Positions 18,201-25,651 of a stretch of 33,399 nt of DNA are shown in pieces. This stretch comes from Hyphomicrobiales bacterium (GTDB lineage Bacteria; Pseudomonadota; Alphaproteobacteria; Rhizobiales; Beijerinckiaceae). The first letter of the stretch is position 1. Each line of letters opens with the position of its first letter. The stretch covers positions 1 through 33,399 of the forward strand of contig JAGWTA010000027.1 in assembly GCA_028869185.1 (NCBI GenBank), given 5' to 3'. The notes beneath the pieces were generated by a model. The model was not told the DNA's origin. It saw only the letters and a list, made by a program, of their open reading frames with translations, and did no database searches. A program made the position numbers and the translations under genes.

Positions 18201-20750
18201 GTTCTTCCGCACGGCGCTCCGCCGCGGACCGCCGGCGACCAGGGGCTCCTCTACAGTTTCGAGCCCTGCGCGAGTTTGCGCTTCGAGGCGCGCATTGCGC
18301 CCGGCAGCACCGCCGAAATCATTCTGCTCGACGGTTGGGCGGCCAATTTCAACGCCGCCGCCGCCACGATCGCGCGCCATCTCGGCGCAGCCGCGCCGCA
18401 GGAAGACAGCCTTGCGGCGATCGAGGCGAAGACACGCCTGCTCGCGCCGCCGCCTGCGCCGACCGAGCCGCGTTTTGCGTTCACTGCGGATGGCCGCGCG
18501 CTGCATGTGAAGCCCGGCGCGCCGCGCGCCTTCTCGCATGTGATCGCCAATCCGCTGAGCCATGGCGCAGTGCTGACGGCGGAAGGCGACATCTTCTCCT
18601 TCGCGCGCAATGCGCGGCAGAATTCGCTGACGCCGTTCAGGCTCGGCGAGGGTCGCTCGGGGCCGCCTGCGCAGGCCATCTACGTGCGCCATATCGCGTC
18701 GGGCGACGTCGACAGCCCCACCTATGCGCCGTTGCGCCGCGCCGATGGCGAATGGGACGTCGAATTCGGTCTGGGCTATGTCGTCTACACGCGCAAGCGC
18801 GCGGACCTCGAATTGCAGATGACGGTCTTCACGCCGCCGGGAGCGCCGGTCGAAACGAAGATCCTGCGCATTCTCAACAAGGGCGACGGCGACAAGCTCT
18901 ATTCGGTCGCGCCCGTTGCGGAAATGGTGTTGGCCGAGACGCCCGCCGAAAGCCTCAATTCGCTGCGTTTTACGCGCGACCGGAATGGCAAGGCGATCTA
19001 TTTCCGCAACCCGCGCAACGATTTCGTCAAAGGCTGGGCCTTTGCGGCGACGTCGCTCAACGCCGATTTCGCCGAAACATCGCGCGCGCGCGTTGTCGGC
19101 GGCGCCGTGCGCGCAAATCCGGCGCCCTATATCGCCGAGCGTGGCCATCCCGACACGCGACTCGAGCCGGGCATGCAGAAAGTGGCGGCTTTCTCCGGCG
19201 TCGTGCGCGCGAAAGCCGGCGAGCCGATCGATGTCGTGTTTTCGCTCGGTCAGACCGAGACGCTGGCGGACGCGCGGCGCCTTGCCGCGCAAACAGCCGA
19301 CGCCGGCTGGGCGCGCCAGCAACTGGCGGCGACGCGCGCCTTCTGGGACGGCGTTTTGTCGACCCTGCGGATCGAGACGAACAATCCCGACTTCGACAGG
19401 CTCGTGAACGACTGGCTGCCCTATCAATTGCTCGCCGCGCGCCTTTGGGGCCGCACGGGTCCGGCGCAGCGTTCGGGCGCGACGGGCTATCGCGACCAGT
19501 TGCAGGATGTGCTGCCGCTGGCGTTCCTCGCGCCCGATCTGGCGCGCAAGCAGATCCTGCTGCATGCGCGCCACCAGTTCGTCGAGGGCGACGCCGTCAA
19601 ATGGTGGCATACGGCGCCGGGCGGCGGCACGGGCCTTGCCGACCGCACCCATGCGTCCGATCCGCATCTGTGGCTGCCCTATGTGGCGCTGCGCTATGCG
19701 CAGGCGACGGGCGATGAAGCGATCTTCGACGAGAACGCGCCCTTCATCGACGACGATCCGACGCCGCGCGGGCAGGAGGGGCGCGCGAGCGTGCCCGTGC
19801 CTTCGCGCGAGTCGGCGAGCCTGTTCGAACATTGCCGCCGCGCCATCGACTGGACGCTCGATCGGTTCGGCGCGCACGGCCTGCCCCTGATGGGCACGGG
19901 CGATTGGGACGACGGCATGAATCTGATCGGCTTTAGCGGACGCGGCGAGAGCGTCTGGGTCGGTTTCTTCCTGCACGGCATTCTCAACGATTTCGCCGCC
20001 GTCTGCGACAAGCGGCGCGACGCGCGGCAGGCCGAGCGCTATCGCGGACGCGCGCAGAAATTGCGCGAAGCCCTGAGCCACTGCTGGCGCGGCGACCGTT
20101 TCCTGCGCGCTTACGCCGACGATGGCGGCGAAGTCAGCCCCGTCAGCGCGATGACGTCGTCATGGCCGGTGCTTTCGGGCGCCGTCGATCATGCGCGCGG
20201 CGTCGAAGCCGTGGAGAATGCGCTGGCCGTGCTCGAGCGGCCGGACCGCGTGCTGCTGGTGCATCCGGCCTATGACGAGCACAGCCGGCCCTTCCCCGGA
20301 CGAAGCGCAGAATATCCGCCGGGCGTGCGAGAAAACGGCGGACAATATTCGCATGGCTCGTCCTGGTTCGTGGATGCGCTGACGCAGCTCGCGAGCGAGG
20401 CGCAGGACCCTGGCGAAGCCGCGCGGCTCTACGGGCGCGCCTATGCGGTCTGGTCGGCCATTTCGCCGCTGTCGAAATTCTCGACCGCCGAAGCCGCCGA
20501 CGCCTATGGCCTGCCGCCGCATCAGCAACCTGCGGATGTCTACGAAGGGCCGGGCTATGACGGGCGCGGCGGCTGGGCCTGGTATACGGGCTCGGCGGCG
20601 CGCATGTTGTCGGCGGCCTACGGTCTGCTCGGCCTGCGGCTCGACAAGGGCGCGTTCTCGCTGCGGGCCGACGCTTTCGAGCCGAAGGGCGGCCTGCAAT
20701 TGCGCAGGGTGGTCTATCGCGGGCAGGTCTACGACGCGCCGAAAAGCTGA
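15273..20750 (+). CDS. Membrane-anchored GH94-like glycan phosphorylase/hydrolase (cyclic glucan synthase C-terminal type)
   Basis: 1825-residue protein in two halves. Residues 1 to about 735 hold at least 14 predicted membrane helices with short loops and no glycosyltransferase motif that I can recognise. The rest is soluble: two successive beta-sandwich modules like those preceding the catalytic domain of cyclic beta-1,2-glucan synthases (about 750-1040 and 1065-1350), then an (alpha/alpha)6 barrel from about 1375. The barrel has RSGATGYRDQLQDVLPL, HARHQFVEGDAVKWWH, GTGDWDDGMN (1541-1550) and PPGVRENGGQYSHGSSW (His1694), matching the GH94 acid and phosphate-site regions. Cyclic glucan synthases are about 2800 residues and start with a GT84 synthase domain; that and the glycoamylase-like middle domain are absent. 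The ATG at 15273 has GGAGAG 6 bases ahead. Open reading extends upstream to 14550 over the oxidoreductase gene, which I reject. A role in trimming a cell-surface glucan is inferred. Confidence 0.85.
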   Translation: MVSGVQKPDVGGLRLVAGVALACAAVWLAGAGGWMHAGAGALAGALALALIAPAPGPLIAPFAIFDALVLAAYGLLCNPAGVLWRAPGAWSEVFAFTSLGASVAAGLYIATIAIAFASSARRPHFAPSIALALTPFAFCLFIAMGSNLPEQIGRIAPIVGLFPQPYDRAIASAIGHALILIALNEAVIASAAVALGRKIPNERGLHVWLIGAAILAAFTPVFAEFGSSAFVASLPRALSVVCAAAMAAAAQAGVWGETYLVTQAVVDLLHGAPPIKQSVKKPWRSGFGKGAVYGLVFMGLIGVADLVVNQRWLMQALAPTHDMLAPFFAALAGAIVYPLARTILESTDSTPPFFGRLRAEALRPSNYFRGLAFGAAILIGAREGAPGWSGGWRFLFGAAAGAAMYAGVDALSDLALILSGSRKRMSSWRLYVFGALLGGFVGGAIAWYFDVGQIEVVRAKLIRYMTISFAAAGQPVSDYNIFPLFSKWGVTNLGATTGGVKLFYLESVSGVIQWIFAAPLFSINLFFLTALVKRSLNPLRGLFSANGVRALVDNAILVLRWGLWMAPVIYTFLKAAPTPEWYNQDGLVRTGVATLYSATHTPQQFAAWSLDVFTALLAFDWLRVLIWFDHMGLRVATLVNLSFVGGDAVDEKAARFIGKQQVSRAIPEGLRRFGTWAPLLLPFYIPRGADWDKAWSGAERLSQAAPPVSDLLLGYTLVAAAAAVAFASILLQRLAGSQRALAHRGTGAGGDYGSRPHVLTNGLVTSEWFDDGQNVSRVESAARSGAPIDITRRPDDPLQPRGKFVYFREGDGSLWSLGAAPTHAGGALETRRLSPTQLFIAHTHNGLRAEAIIETADGEPLEITRLKLVNLDQRPRVVTIATLREWVMNETGVERRDAAYNAIHVGTWFMAEPTAIIAQNRLLKTKGASATERRLSPEVGFHAAGHGATGDVRLVGYEDARSRFYGLGSARAPDSLVLPHGAPPRTAGDQGLLYSFEPCASLRFEARIAPGSTAEIILLDGWAANFNAAAATIARHLGAAAPQEDSLAAIEAKTRLLAPPPAPTEPRFAFTADGRALHVKPGAPRAFSHVIANPLSHGAVLTAEGDIFSFARNARQNSLTPFRLGEGRSGPPAQAIYVRHIASGDVDSPTYAPLRRADGEWDVEFGLGYVVYTRKRADLELQMTVFTPPGAPVETKILRILNKGDGDKLYSVAPVAEMVLAETPAESLNSLRFTRDRNGKAIYFRNPRNDFVKGWAFAATSLNADFAETSRARVVGGAVRANPAPYIAERGHPDTRLEPGMQKVAAFSGVVRAKAGEPIDVVFSLGQTETLADARRLAAQTADAGWARQQLAATRAFWDGVLSTLRIETNNPDFDRLVNDWLPYQLLAARLWGRTGPAQRSGATGYRDQLQDVLPLAFLAPDLARKQILLHARHQFVEGDAVKWWHTAPGGGTGLADRTHASDPHLWLPYVALRYAQATGDEAIFDENAPFIDDDPTPRGQEGRASVPVPSRESASLFEHCRRAIDWTLDRFGAHGLPLMGTGDWDDGMNLIGFSGRGESVWVGFFLHGILNDFAAVCDKRRDARQAERYRGRAQKLREALSHCWRGDRFLRAYADDGGEVSPVSAMTSSWPVLSGAVDHARGVEAVENALAVLERPDRVLLVHPAYDEHSRPFPGRSAEYPPGVRENGGQYSHGSSWFVDALTQLASEAQDPGEAARLYGRAYAVWSAISPLSKFSTAEAADAYGLPPHQQPADVYEGPGYDGRGGWAWYTGSAARMLSAAYGLLGLRLDKGAFSLRADAFEPKGGLQLRRVVYRGQVYDAPKS

Positions 20751-20822
20751 CGCGAGCAGGCCTTTACAAGCGCTGCGTTGCTGCGGGATGATTGCTGCGG
20801 CTGGGGGCGCAGCGCGAGCTGC

Positions 20823-21608
20823 GTGGTTTGCGTGGCGCGTTTCGTGTTTTTGCTGCTTTGGGCGGCGGCGGCCTGCGCGCCAGCGCGCGCGGGCGCTTTC
20901 CTGCAGCCGCCCGGCGCGGGGCTGGTCATCGCGCAATTCACATTCTCGGAGGCGGATCGATATTTCGACGCCTATGGCCGCGTGACGCCAATCCGCACGT
21001 GGCGGAAGTTCGACCTTTCAACATACGCTGAATATGGCCTGACCGACGCGATCACGATCATGGGCTCGCCGGACTGGTTTTCGTTTCATGCGCCTGCGCC
21101 GACGCAAAGCCGTACGGGCGCGGGCGCGCAGGAAGTGGGCGCGCGCGTGCGGCTCGCGCAATGGGGCGACAACATCCTGTCGGCTCAGGCCAGCGCGCGC
21201 TTTCTGCCGGGCGGGCGTCGCGCAGCGTTGTTTTCGGACGCTTCGCACAGCGTGCAGGCCGATGTGCGCCTGCTCTATGGGCGCAACACGACGCTGTTCG
21301 AGCGTGCGGCCTTTATCGATGTGCAAATGGGTTTCCGTTCAAGCGGAGCCTTCGGACCGCAGGCGCGGCTCGACATGAGCTACGGCTGGCGCGTGTTCAA
21401 AAGGGTCGTCTTGCTGCTGCAAGCGTTCAGCGTGGTGACGCCCGGAAAGATCGGAGAGCGTTTCGCGCTCTCGCAAAAAGCGCAGGCGAGCGTGCTTTAC
21501 GACCTCACCGACAAGATCACCTTGCAGATCGGCGCCATGATCGCGCCTGCCGGCGTGCGCGCGCCGGCGGAACGCGCCGTCATCGCCGGCGTGTGGACGC
21601 AATTTTGA
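20823..21608 (+). CDS. Putative outer-membrane beta-barrel protein with signal peptide
   Basis: I do not recognise a named family. The 261-residue product starts with a signal peptide (VARFVFLLLWAAAACAPARA, cleavage likely after ARA) and continues with alternating short strands rich in aromatic and glycine residues, such as YAEYGLTDAITIMG, RLDMSYGWRVF and VLYDLTDKITLQIG, ending in WTQF: a C-terminal Phe is the usual outer-membrane barrel signal. The frame is open from a TTG at 20778, but the GTG at 20823 (GAG about 8 bases ahead) gives a cleaner signal peptide; GTG 20832 is also possible. It follows the GH94 gene by 72 bases on the same strand, so the two may be co-transcribed and act on the same envelope glycan. 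Function is unknown. Confidence 0.7.
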   Translation: MVCVARFVFLLLWAAAACAPARAGAFLQPPGAGLVIAQFTFSEADRYFDAYGRVTPIRTWRKFDLSTYAEYGLTDAITIMGSPDWFSFHAPAPTQSRTGAGAQEVGARVRLAQWGDNILSAQASARFLPGGRRAALFSDASHSVQADVRLLYGRNTTLFERAAFIDVQMGFRSSGAFGPQARLDMSYGWRVFKRVVLLLQAFSVVTPGKIGERFALSQKAQASVLYDLTDKITLQIGAMIAPAGVRAPAERAVIAGVWTQF

Positions 21609-21804
21609 TGCGGTCGCAACCGATTGCGCTCGATGGCGCGCGCTAAAGTGGTTCACGATGAGACAGAAGCGCGTCGCCATCCACCCAATTGGCGCGCGTT
21701 ATGCCAACCGTGCAATGAATGAACGGCCATGCGGCAGGGCGCACAGTCAGCCCAGTCGTTGCTGCGAGGGCGATTCAAACGGAAAATGAACCGCGCTAAC
21801 TGCG

Positions 21805-22329
21805 CTAACTGCGCAAGGCTGCGAGCACATCCCCAACGGGCGCGGCGAAGCGCTGCACCAGATCGGCGACGGCCTGAATGTCGTCGATATGGGCCTGCGG
21901 CAGCGCGGCCTGCGGCGCCGGCGCATCGGTCGCCAGCGCCACGATATGGCGATCCTGCGGATGGATCGGCGGTTTGCCGTTGGCGGTGCGAAACACTTCG
22001 AGCTTGGGCAGCGCGTCGCGCTTGAAACCCTCGACGATCAACAGGTCGACCGGCGCCATCATGGCGATGAGTTCGGCCAGCGAAGGTTCCGGCGCGCCGC
22101 GCAATTCGCGCATCAGCGCCAGACGATGGGCTGAAACGACCAGCACTTCCGAGGCGCCGGCGGCGCGATGCTCGTACGAATCCTTGCCGGGCTTGTCGAC
22201 GTCGAAAGCGTGATGGGCGTGTTTGATCGTCGATACGGCGAGGCCGCGCCCGGCCAGCACGGGAATCAGCTTGGTCAGCAGGGTCGTCTTGCCCGCCCCG
22301 CTCCAACCTGCAAAGCCGATTGCGCGCAT
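21805..22329 (-). CDS. mobB: Molybdopterin-guanine dinucleotide biosynthesis adaptor MobB
   Basis: GTP-binding accessory protein for molybdenum cofactor maturation, 174 residues, the normal size. It starts MRAIGFAGWSGAGKTTLLTK, with Walker A GWSGAGKTT, then VSTIKHAHHAFDVDKPGKDS, the highly conserved MobB stretch, and DLLIVEGFKRDALPKLEVFR containing the Walker B-like acidic region. The ATG at 22329 has AAGGGAG just upstream. MobB binds MobA and raises its efficiency with molybdopterin. mobA is 0.6 kb away on the same strand but the DUF2478 gene on the opposite strand lies between them, so they cannot form a simple operon. The coding end contains a tandem GCTAACTGC pair around the stop (21795-21812). 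Confidence 0.93.
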   Translation of the reverse strand: MRAIGFAGWSGAGKTTLLTKLIPVLAGRGLAVSTIKHAHHAFDVDKPGKDSYEHRAAGASEVLVVSAHRLALMRELRGAPEPSLAELIAMMAPVDLLIVEGFKRDALPKLEVFRTANGKPPIHPQDRHIVALATDAPAPQAALPQAHIDDIQAVADLVQRFAAPVGDVLAALRS

Positions 22330-22395
22330 GTGTCTCCCTTTCGCCGGCGCCCGGGTTATCGTATGAGCAGGGTGCATGCGCAAGCCGGTTGTCCC

Positions 22396-22944
22396 ATGTC
22401 CAGCGCGATAGCTGCGATCGTCTTCGATCCGGGCGAGGATCCTGACACGCCGATGCGGGCTTTCGCCGCAGCGCGGCGCGCCGATGGTCTGCGCGTGCGC
22501 GGGCTGACGCAATTTCACACCGACGAACGCGGCGCCGAATGCGACCCCTTCGTGCGCGATCTCGACACCGGCGAAAGCGTCTGCGTGATGCAGGATCTCG
22601 GCGCTGCGGCGGAAGGATGCAGGGTCGATCCCGTTGCGCTGACCGAGGCGGCGCGGCTGCTCGATGCAGCGCTGGCGCGCGGCGCCGACGTCATGCTCGT
22701 CAACCGGTTCGGCCGGCTGGAGACAGAGCAGGGCGGGTTGATCGCCGAGATCGGGCGCATCGTCAGCGAAGGCGCGCCGCTCGTCCTCGCCGTGCCGCGC
22801 CGTTATCATGCGGCATGGCGCGCCTTCGCCGACGGGCTCGACGCCCAGCTTGCGCCCGACGCCGACGCGCTTGAGGCATGGTGGCGCGCGCTTACAACCG
22901 CGCGGCGATCTGCTCGGCTTCCAGCAGATCCTGCGGCGTGTTGA
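22396..22944 (+). CDS. DUF2478 domain protein (molybdenum-locus associated)
   Basis: 182-residue cytoplasmic protein matching the DUF2478 family, which resembles THEP1-type NTPases and is often found next to molybdenum transport or cofactor genes in alphaproteobacteria. Visible: IAAIVFDPGEDPDTPMRAF at the position of a P-loop but without Gly-Lys-Ser/Thr, then GLTQFHTDERG, DVMLVNRFGRLETEQGG (Walker B-like acidic region) and GAPLVLAVPRRY. So nucleotide hydrolysis is doubtful. The ATG at 22396 is divergent from mobB with 66 bases between. Its last 53 bases overlap the 3' end of convergent mobA, so the C-terminal tail after EAWWRAL is likely under constraint from the other gene. A role in molybdate or cofactor handling is inferred from position. 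Confidence 0.8.
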   Translation: MSSAIAAIVFDPGEDPDTPMRAFAAARRADGLRVRGLTQFHTDERGAECDPFVRDLDTGESVCVMQDLGAAAEGCRVDPVALTEAARLLDAALARGADVMLVNRFGRLETEQGGLIAEIGRIVSEGAPLVLAVPRRYHAAWRAFADGLDAQLAPDADALEAWWRALTTARRSARLPADPAAC

Positions 22945-23518
22945 CGTTGAAAAAAGGATCGAACGGCGTCGCAGGCCAATCGGCGACCGCTGGCGCGAAA
23001 CGCTCGACGAAGCGCCCGACCTTGCGCAAATCCTCTTCGTAAAGCGCGCGGCGCAACTGCGGCGCAAGCGCGCTCGGCCAGAGCGCCGCCACCGGATGCA
23101 TGCGCCCGCCCGAGCCTGCAACAGCGATCTGCGCGCCCGTTTGCGCGCGCGCGGCGTAAAGCCGCGCCACGAGATCGCGCGGCGCAAAGGGCGTGTCGGT
23201 CGGCAGCGTGACAATGTCGGGCAAGTCCGCGCGCGCGGCCCATTCCATGCCGGCGAGAATGCCGGCGAGCGGGCCGGGAAAACCGGGCGCGGCGTCGGGT
23301 GCGATCGGCAGCGCAAAGCGCGCGAAAGCTGCGGCGTCGGCGTTGATGTTCAACACGAGACGCGCGCATTGCGGGCGCAGGCGCTCGATGGCGTGCGCGA
23401 CGAGCGGGCGTCCTGCAAGAAGCGCGAGATTTTTGTCGCCGCCCATGCGCTGGCCGCGGCCGCCGCCGAGTATGACGCCGAGCGCGCGCGGCGCGGGCTT
23501 TGCCGGATCGTCATGCAT
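22892..23518 (-). CDS. mobA: Molybdenum cofactor guanylyltransferase MobA
   Basis: Transfers GMP from GTP to molybdenum cofactor to make the guanine dinucleotide form used by DMSO reductase-family enzymes such as nitrate reductase and formate dehydrogenase. 208 residues, close to E. coli MobA. Visible: nucleotide-binding LGGGRGQRMGGDKNLALLAG, GPLAGILAGMEWA, VTLPTDTPFAP with the metal-binding Asp, and C-terminal FFNVNTPQDLLEAE. The ATG at 23518 was chosen by alignment; no strong ribosome site precedes it, and the KAP-type NTPase gene ends 11 bases upstream, so it is probably translated from that transcript. Its 3' end overlaps DUF2478 on the opposite strand by 53 bases. Confidence 0.93.
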   Translation of the reverse strand: MHDDPAKPAPRALGVILGGGRGQRMGGDKNLALLAGRPLVAHAIERLRPQCARLVLNINADAAAFARFALPIAPDAAPGFPGPLAGILAGMEWAARADLPDIVTLPTDTPFAPRDLVARLYAARAQTGAQIAVAGSGGRMHPVAALWPSALAPQLRRALYEEDLRKVGRFVERFAPAVADWPATPFDPFFNVNTPQDLLEAEQIAARL

Positions 23519-23529
23519 TGCGGCCGGCG

Positions 23530-25554
23530 TCAGAGAGACCAGATGCGCGCCGCCGTGTAGGCGCGCAGCGCTGCGTTGACGCTGGGCGGGCGCCCCTGCG
23601 CGTCCTCGACCGCCTTGAGCGCGGCCTGAACGCGCGGTCCGGCGGTTGGCGCCACGAAAGGCGCGGCGTCCGCGCCTGTCACGAGCGCGCGCTCCACCGC
23701 TTCCTTCTCGTCGCGGGCGCCGCCGGTTTGCAGCGCCAGCATCAGCGCGAGGCTGGCGGCGTTTTCGGGCGCGTCCGGCCGGGCGAGACGATAGAGATTG
23801 ACGAAGCGCTTGACGCCGCGCGGCGAGGGACCGGCGAGCGGCGCGAGCGCGCCCAGCAGTTTCGTCTCCAGCGGGCTCAGCGGCGCGTCCAGCGCGATGC
23901 GGGTCGCCGGCGCGACGCCCGGCGCCGCGACGGGCGCGCCCGTCGCCAGATGCGCAACGAAACGCTCCCAGTCGCGCTCCTTGCCCGCGTCGATGCGCAG
24001 GGGAATTTGCACGATGCGTTCGAGCGCCGCCGCCCCGCCCGCGCGCGCGAAATGGCCTGGATCGAAAGCGGCGACAAGCGCATACAGCGGATAAGCCAGA
24101 GCCGCATTGGCGGCGGCGAGCACAGCCAGCCCTTGTTCGGGCGCGAGCTGATCGGCCGAATCGATGCTGACGACGATGCGCGGGGGCGCGGGGCGGGCGC
24201 CGACCTGCGCCAGCGCATCCAGCGCGGCGAGATAGGCGCGCGCAGCGTTGCGCGTCTCCTCCTCTGCGCCGACGAAAGCGGGCGGCAACGCGCCCGCGCG
24301 GTAGGCGCCGCCGGCGCGCTTTTCCGCTTCCGCGGCCTGCGCAGCCAGGGCCTCCGTTTCGCCCGCCAGCATTTCGGCGCGCTGGGCGTGATGGGCGATC
24401 AACTGGTCGAGATCGCCCTTGCGCGCGAGAATGTCGGCGTCGAGCGCATCGGCGCCGCGCCACAACAATTGCGTGAAGCGCAGCGCGCGCCACAACAGCA
24501 CGGCAAGGCAGGCGAGCGCCGCATAATCGCAAAGGCGTTGCGCCGTGCTGAACCAGGAGAGCCGCTGGGCGATCCAGTCGCCCGCCGGGCGCAGCGTTTC
24601 GGGGCCGTTCTGCACCGGCGAAAGCCATGCCGGATTGTCGGCCAGCGCGCCGAAAATCCAGGCGAGGGCGAGCAACACGATGATCCAGAAGATCAGTCGC
24701 GGCTGGCCCTTGTAGGCCCATAATGCGCGAAACGAGGCGAGCGCGCGCGCGAACGGACCGCCAGTTTCGGCGAAGGATTGCACCAGTCCCTTGAAATCCT
24801 GAGTCAGATCGGCGGCGCGGAAACCAAAGCCGCGCAGCGCGCTTTCAATTGCGCCGCGATTGGAGCGCGCGAAAGCGTCGACGCGCGTGCCGGCTGTTTC
24901 GTACAGCGCCGTCTCGGTCAAACGCGCGCGGCGGCTTTCGGCGTCGGCGCGCGCGATGCGCGCTTCGTCGACGCGCTTGCGGCCTTCGTCCAGCTTTTCG
25001 TTCAGCGCTTGCGCCAGACGGCGCGGATCGGCGCCGGCGTGCAGCGCTTCATCGGCTGCGGCGGCGTCCAGCGCGGGATAATCGCGCGACAGGCGCATAT
25101 GCAACCGCTCGGCGATGACGGTCTCGGGGGCGCGGGTCAGATCGGCTGCTTCCAGCCGCAGCGCGACAACGGCAGGCTGGAAGGCGCCCTTGGCTGGCTG
25201 GCTCGCCGTGGAGGCGAGCGCGGCGGCGTCCACCAGTTCGGCGAGCGCATGGGTTTTGCCCGCGCCCGGGCCGCCCAGAATGGCGATGGACATCGGGCCT
25301 TCAGCGTCGCGGCGGGCGATCAGTTCGGCAAGGCGCGCAACTTGCGGGGCGGGCGTATCGGATGCGCGCGGCCGGTCCGAGACGAAGATGCGGCGACGGG
25401 CGGCGGATTGGGGCGCGGCTTGCTGGGCGCGCGCGGGCGCCGGCTGCGCGGGTTCCTGGTGCGTGGGCATCGGCTGTGCGGGTTGCTGGCTTGCAGCTTG
25501 TTGCTGCATGGACTGCGGTTGCGCAGCGCCGCTCTTTTCCGAAATGTCCGACAC
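23530..25554 (-). CDS. Membrane-anchored KAP-type P-loop NTPase
   Basis: 674-residue protein of the KAP NTPase type (named for Kidins220/ARMS and the phage-exclusion protein PifA). Order: Gln/Pro/Ala-rich disordered N-terminus (10-55), Walker A GGPGAGKTH (94-102), a helical, partly coiled region, two membrane helices (about 287-304 and 344-360), another coiled stretch (380-415), Walker B RIVVSIDSADQL (459-470) and AAFDPGHFARA followed by LERIVQIPLRID, the KAP-type segment after sensor 1. Membrane helices placed between Walker A and B are a known KAP feature. The GTG at 25554 is preceded by GGAGG 7 bases away, a strong site. mobA follows 11 bases downstream. Function unknown; anchoring of complexes at the membrane or phage exclusion are possibilities from the family only. 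Confidence 0.78.
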   Translation of the reverse strand: MSDISEKSGAAQPQSMQQQAASQQPAQPMPTHQEPAQPAPARAQQAAPQSAARRRIFVSDRPRASDTPAPQVARLAELIARRDAEGPMSIAILGGPGAGKTHALAELVDAAALASTASQPAKGAFQPAVVALRLEAADLTRAPETVIAERLHMRLSRDYPALDAAAADEALHAGADPRRLAQALNEKLDEGRKRVDEARIARADAESRRARLTETALYETAGTRVDAFARSNRGAIESALRGFGFRAADLTQDFKGLVQSFAETGGPFARALASFRALWAYKGQPRLIFWIIVLLALAWIFGALADNPAWLSPVQNGPETLRPAGDWIAQRLSWFSTAQRLCDYAALACLAVLLWRALRFTQLLWRGADALDADILARKGDLDQLIAHHAQRAEMLAGETEALAAQAAEAEKRAGGAYRAGALPPAFVGAEEETRNAARAYLAALDALAQVGARPAPPRIVVSIDSADQLAPEQGLAVLAAANAALAYPLYALVAAFDPGHFARAGGAAALERIVQIPLRIDAGKERDWERFVAHLATGAPVAAPGVAPATRIALDAPLSPLETKLLGALAPLAGPSPRGVKRFVNLYRLARPDAPENAASLALMLALQTGGARDEKEAVERALVTGADAAPFVAPTAGPRVQAALKAVEDAQGRPPSVNAALRAYTAARIWSL

Positions 25555-25651
25555 CGCAATCCTCCACGCAACGATTCATCCGCGCAACGCCCGCGCGGGG
25601 ACTCTTGCGCGCGATTATGACAATTTGAAGCGATATCCGAAAAGCGCGAAT

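Noticed and set aside
17622-20081. 819-codon open frame on the minus strand
   Set aside because: Antisense to the GH94 coding region; Arg-rich composition and no motifs, a shadow of GC-rich codon use.
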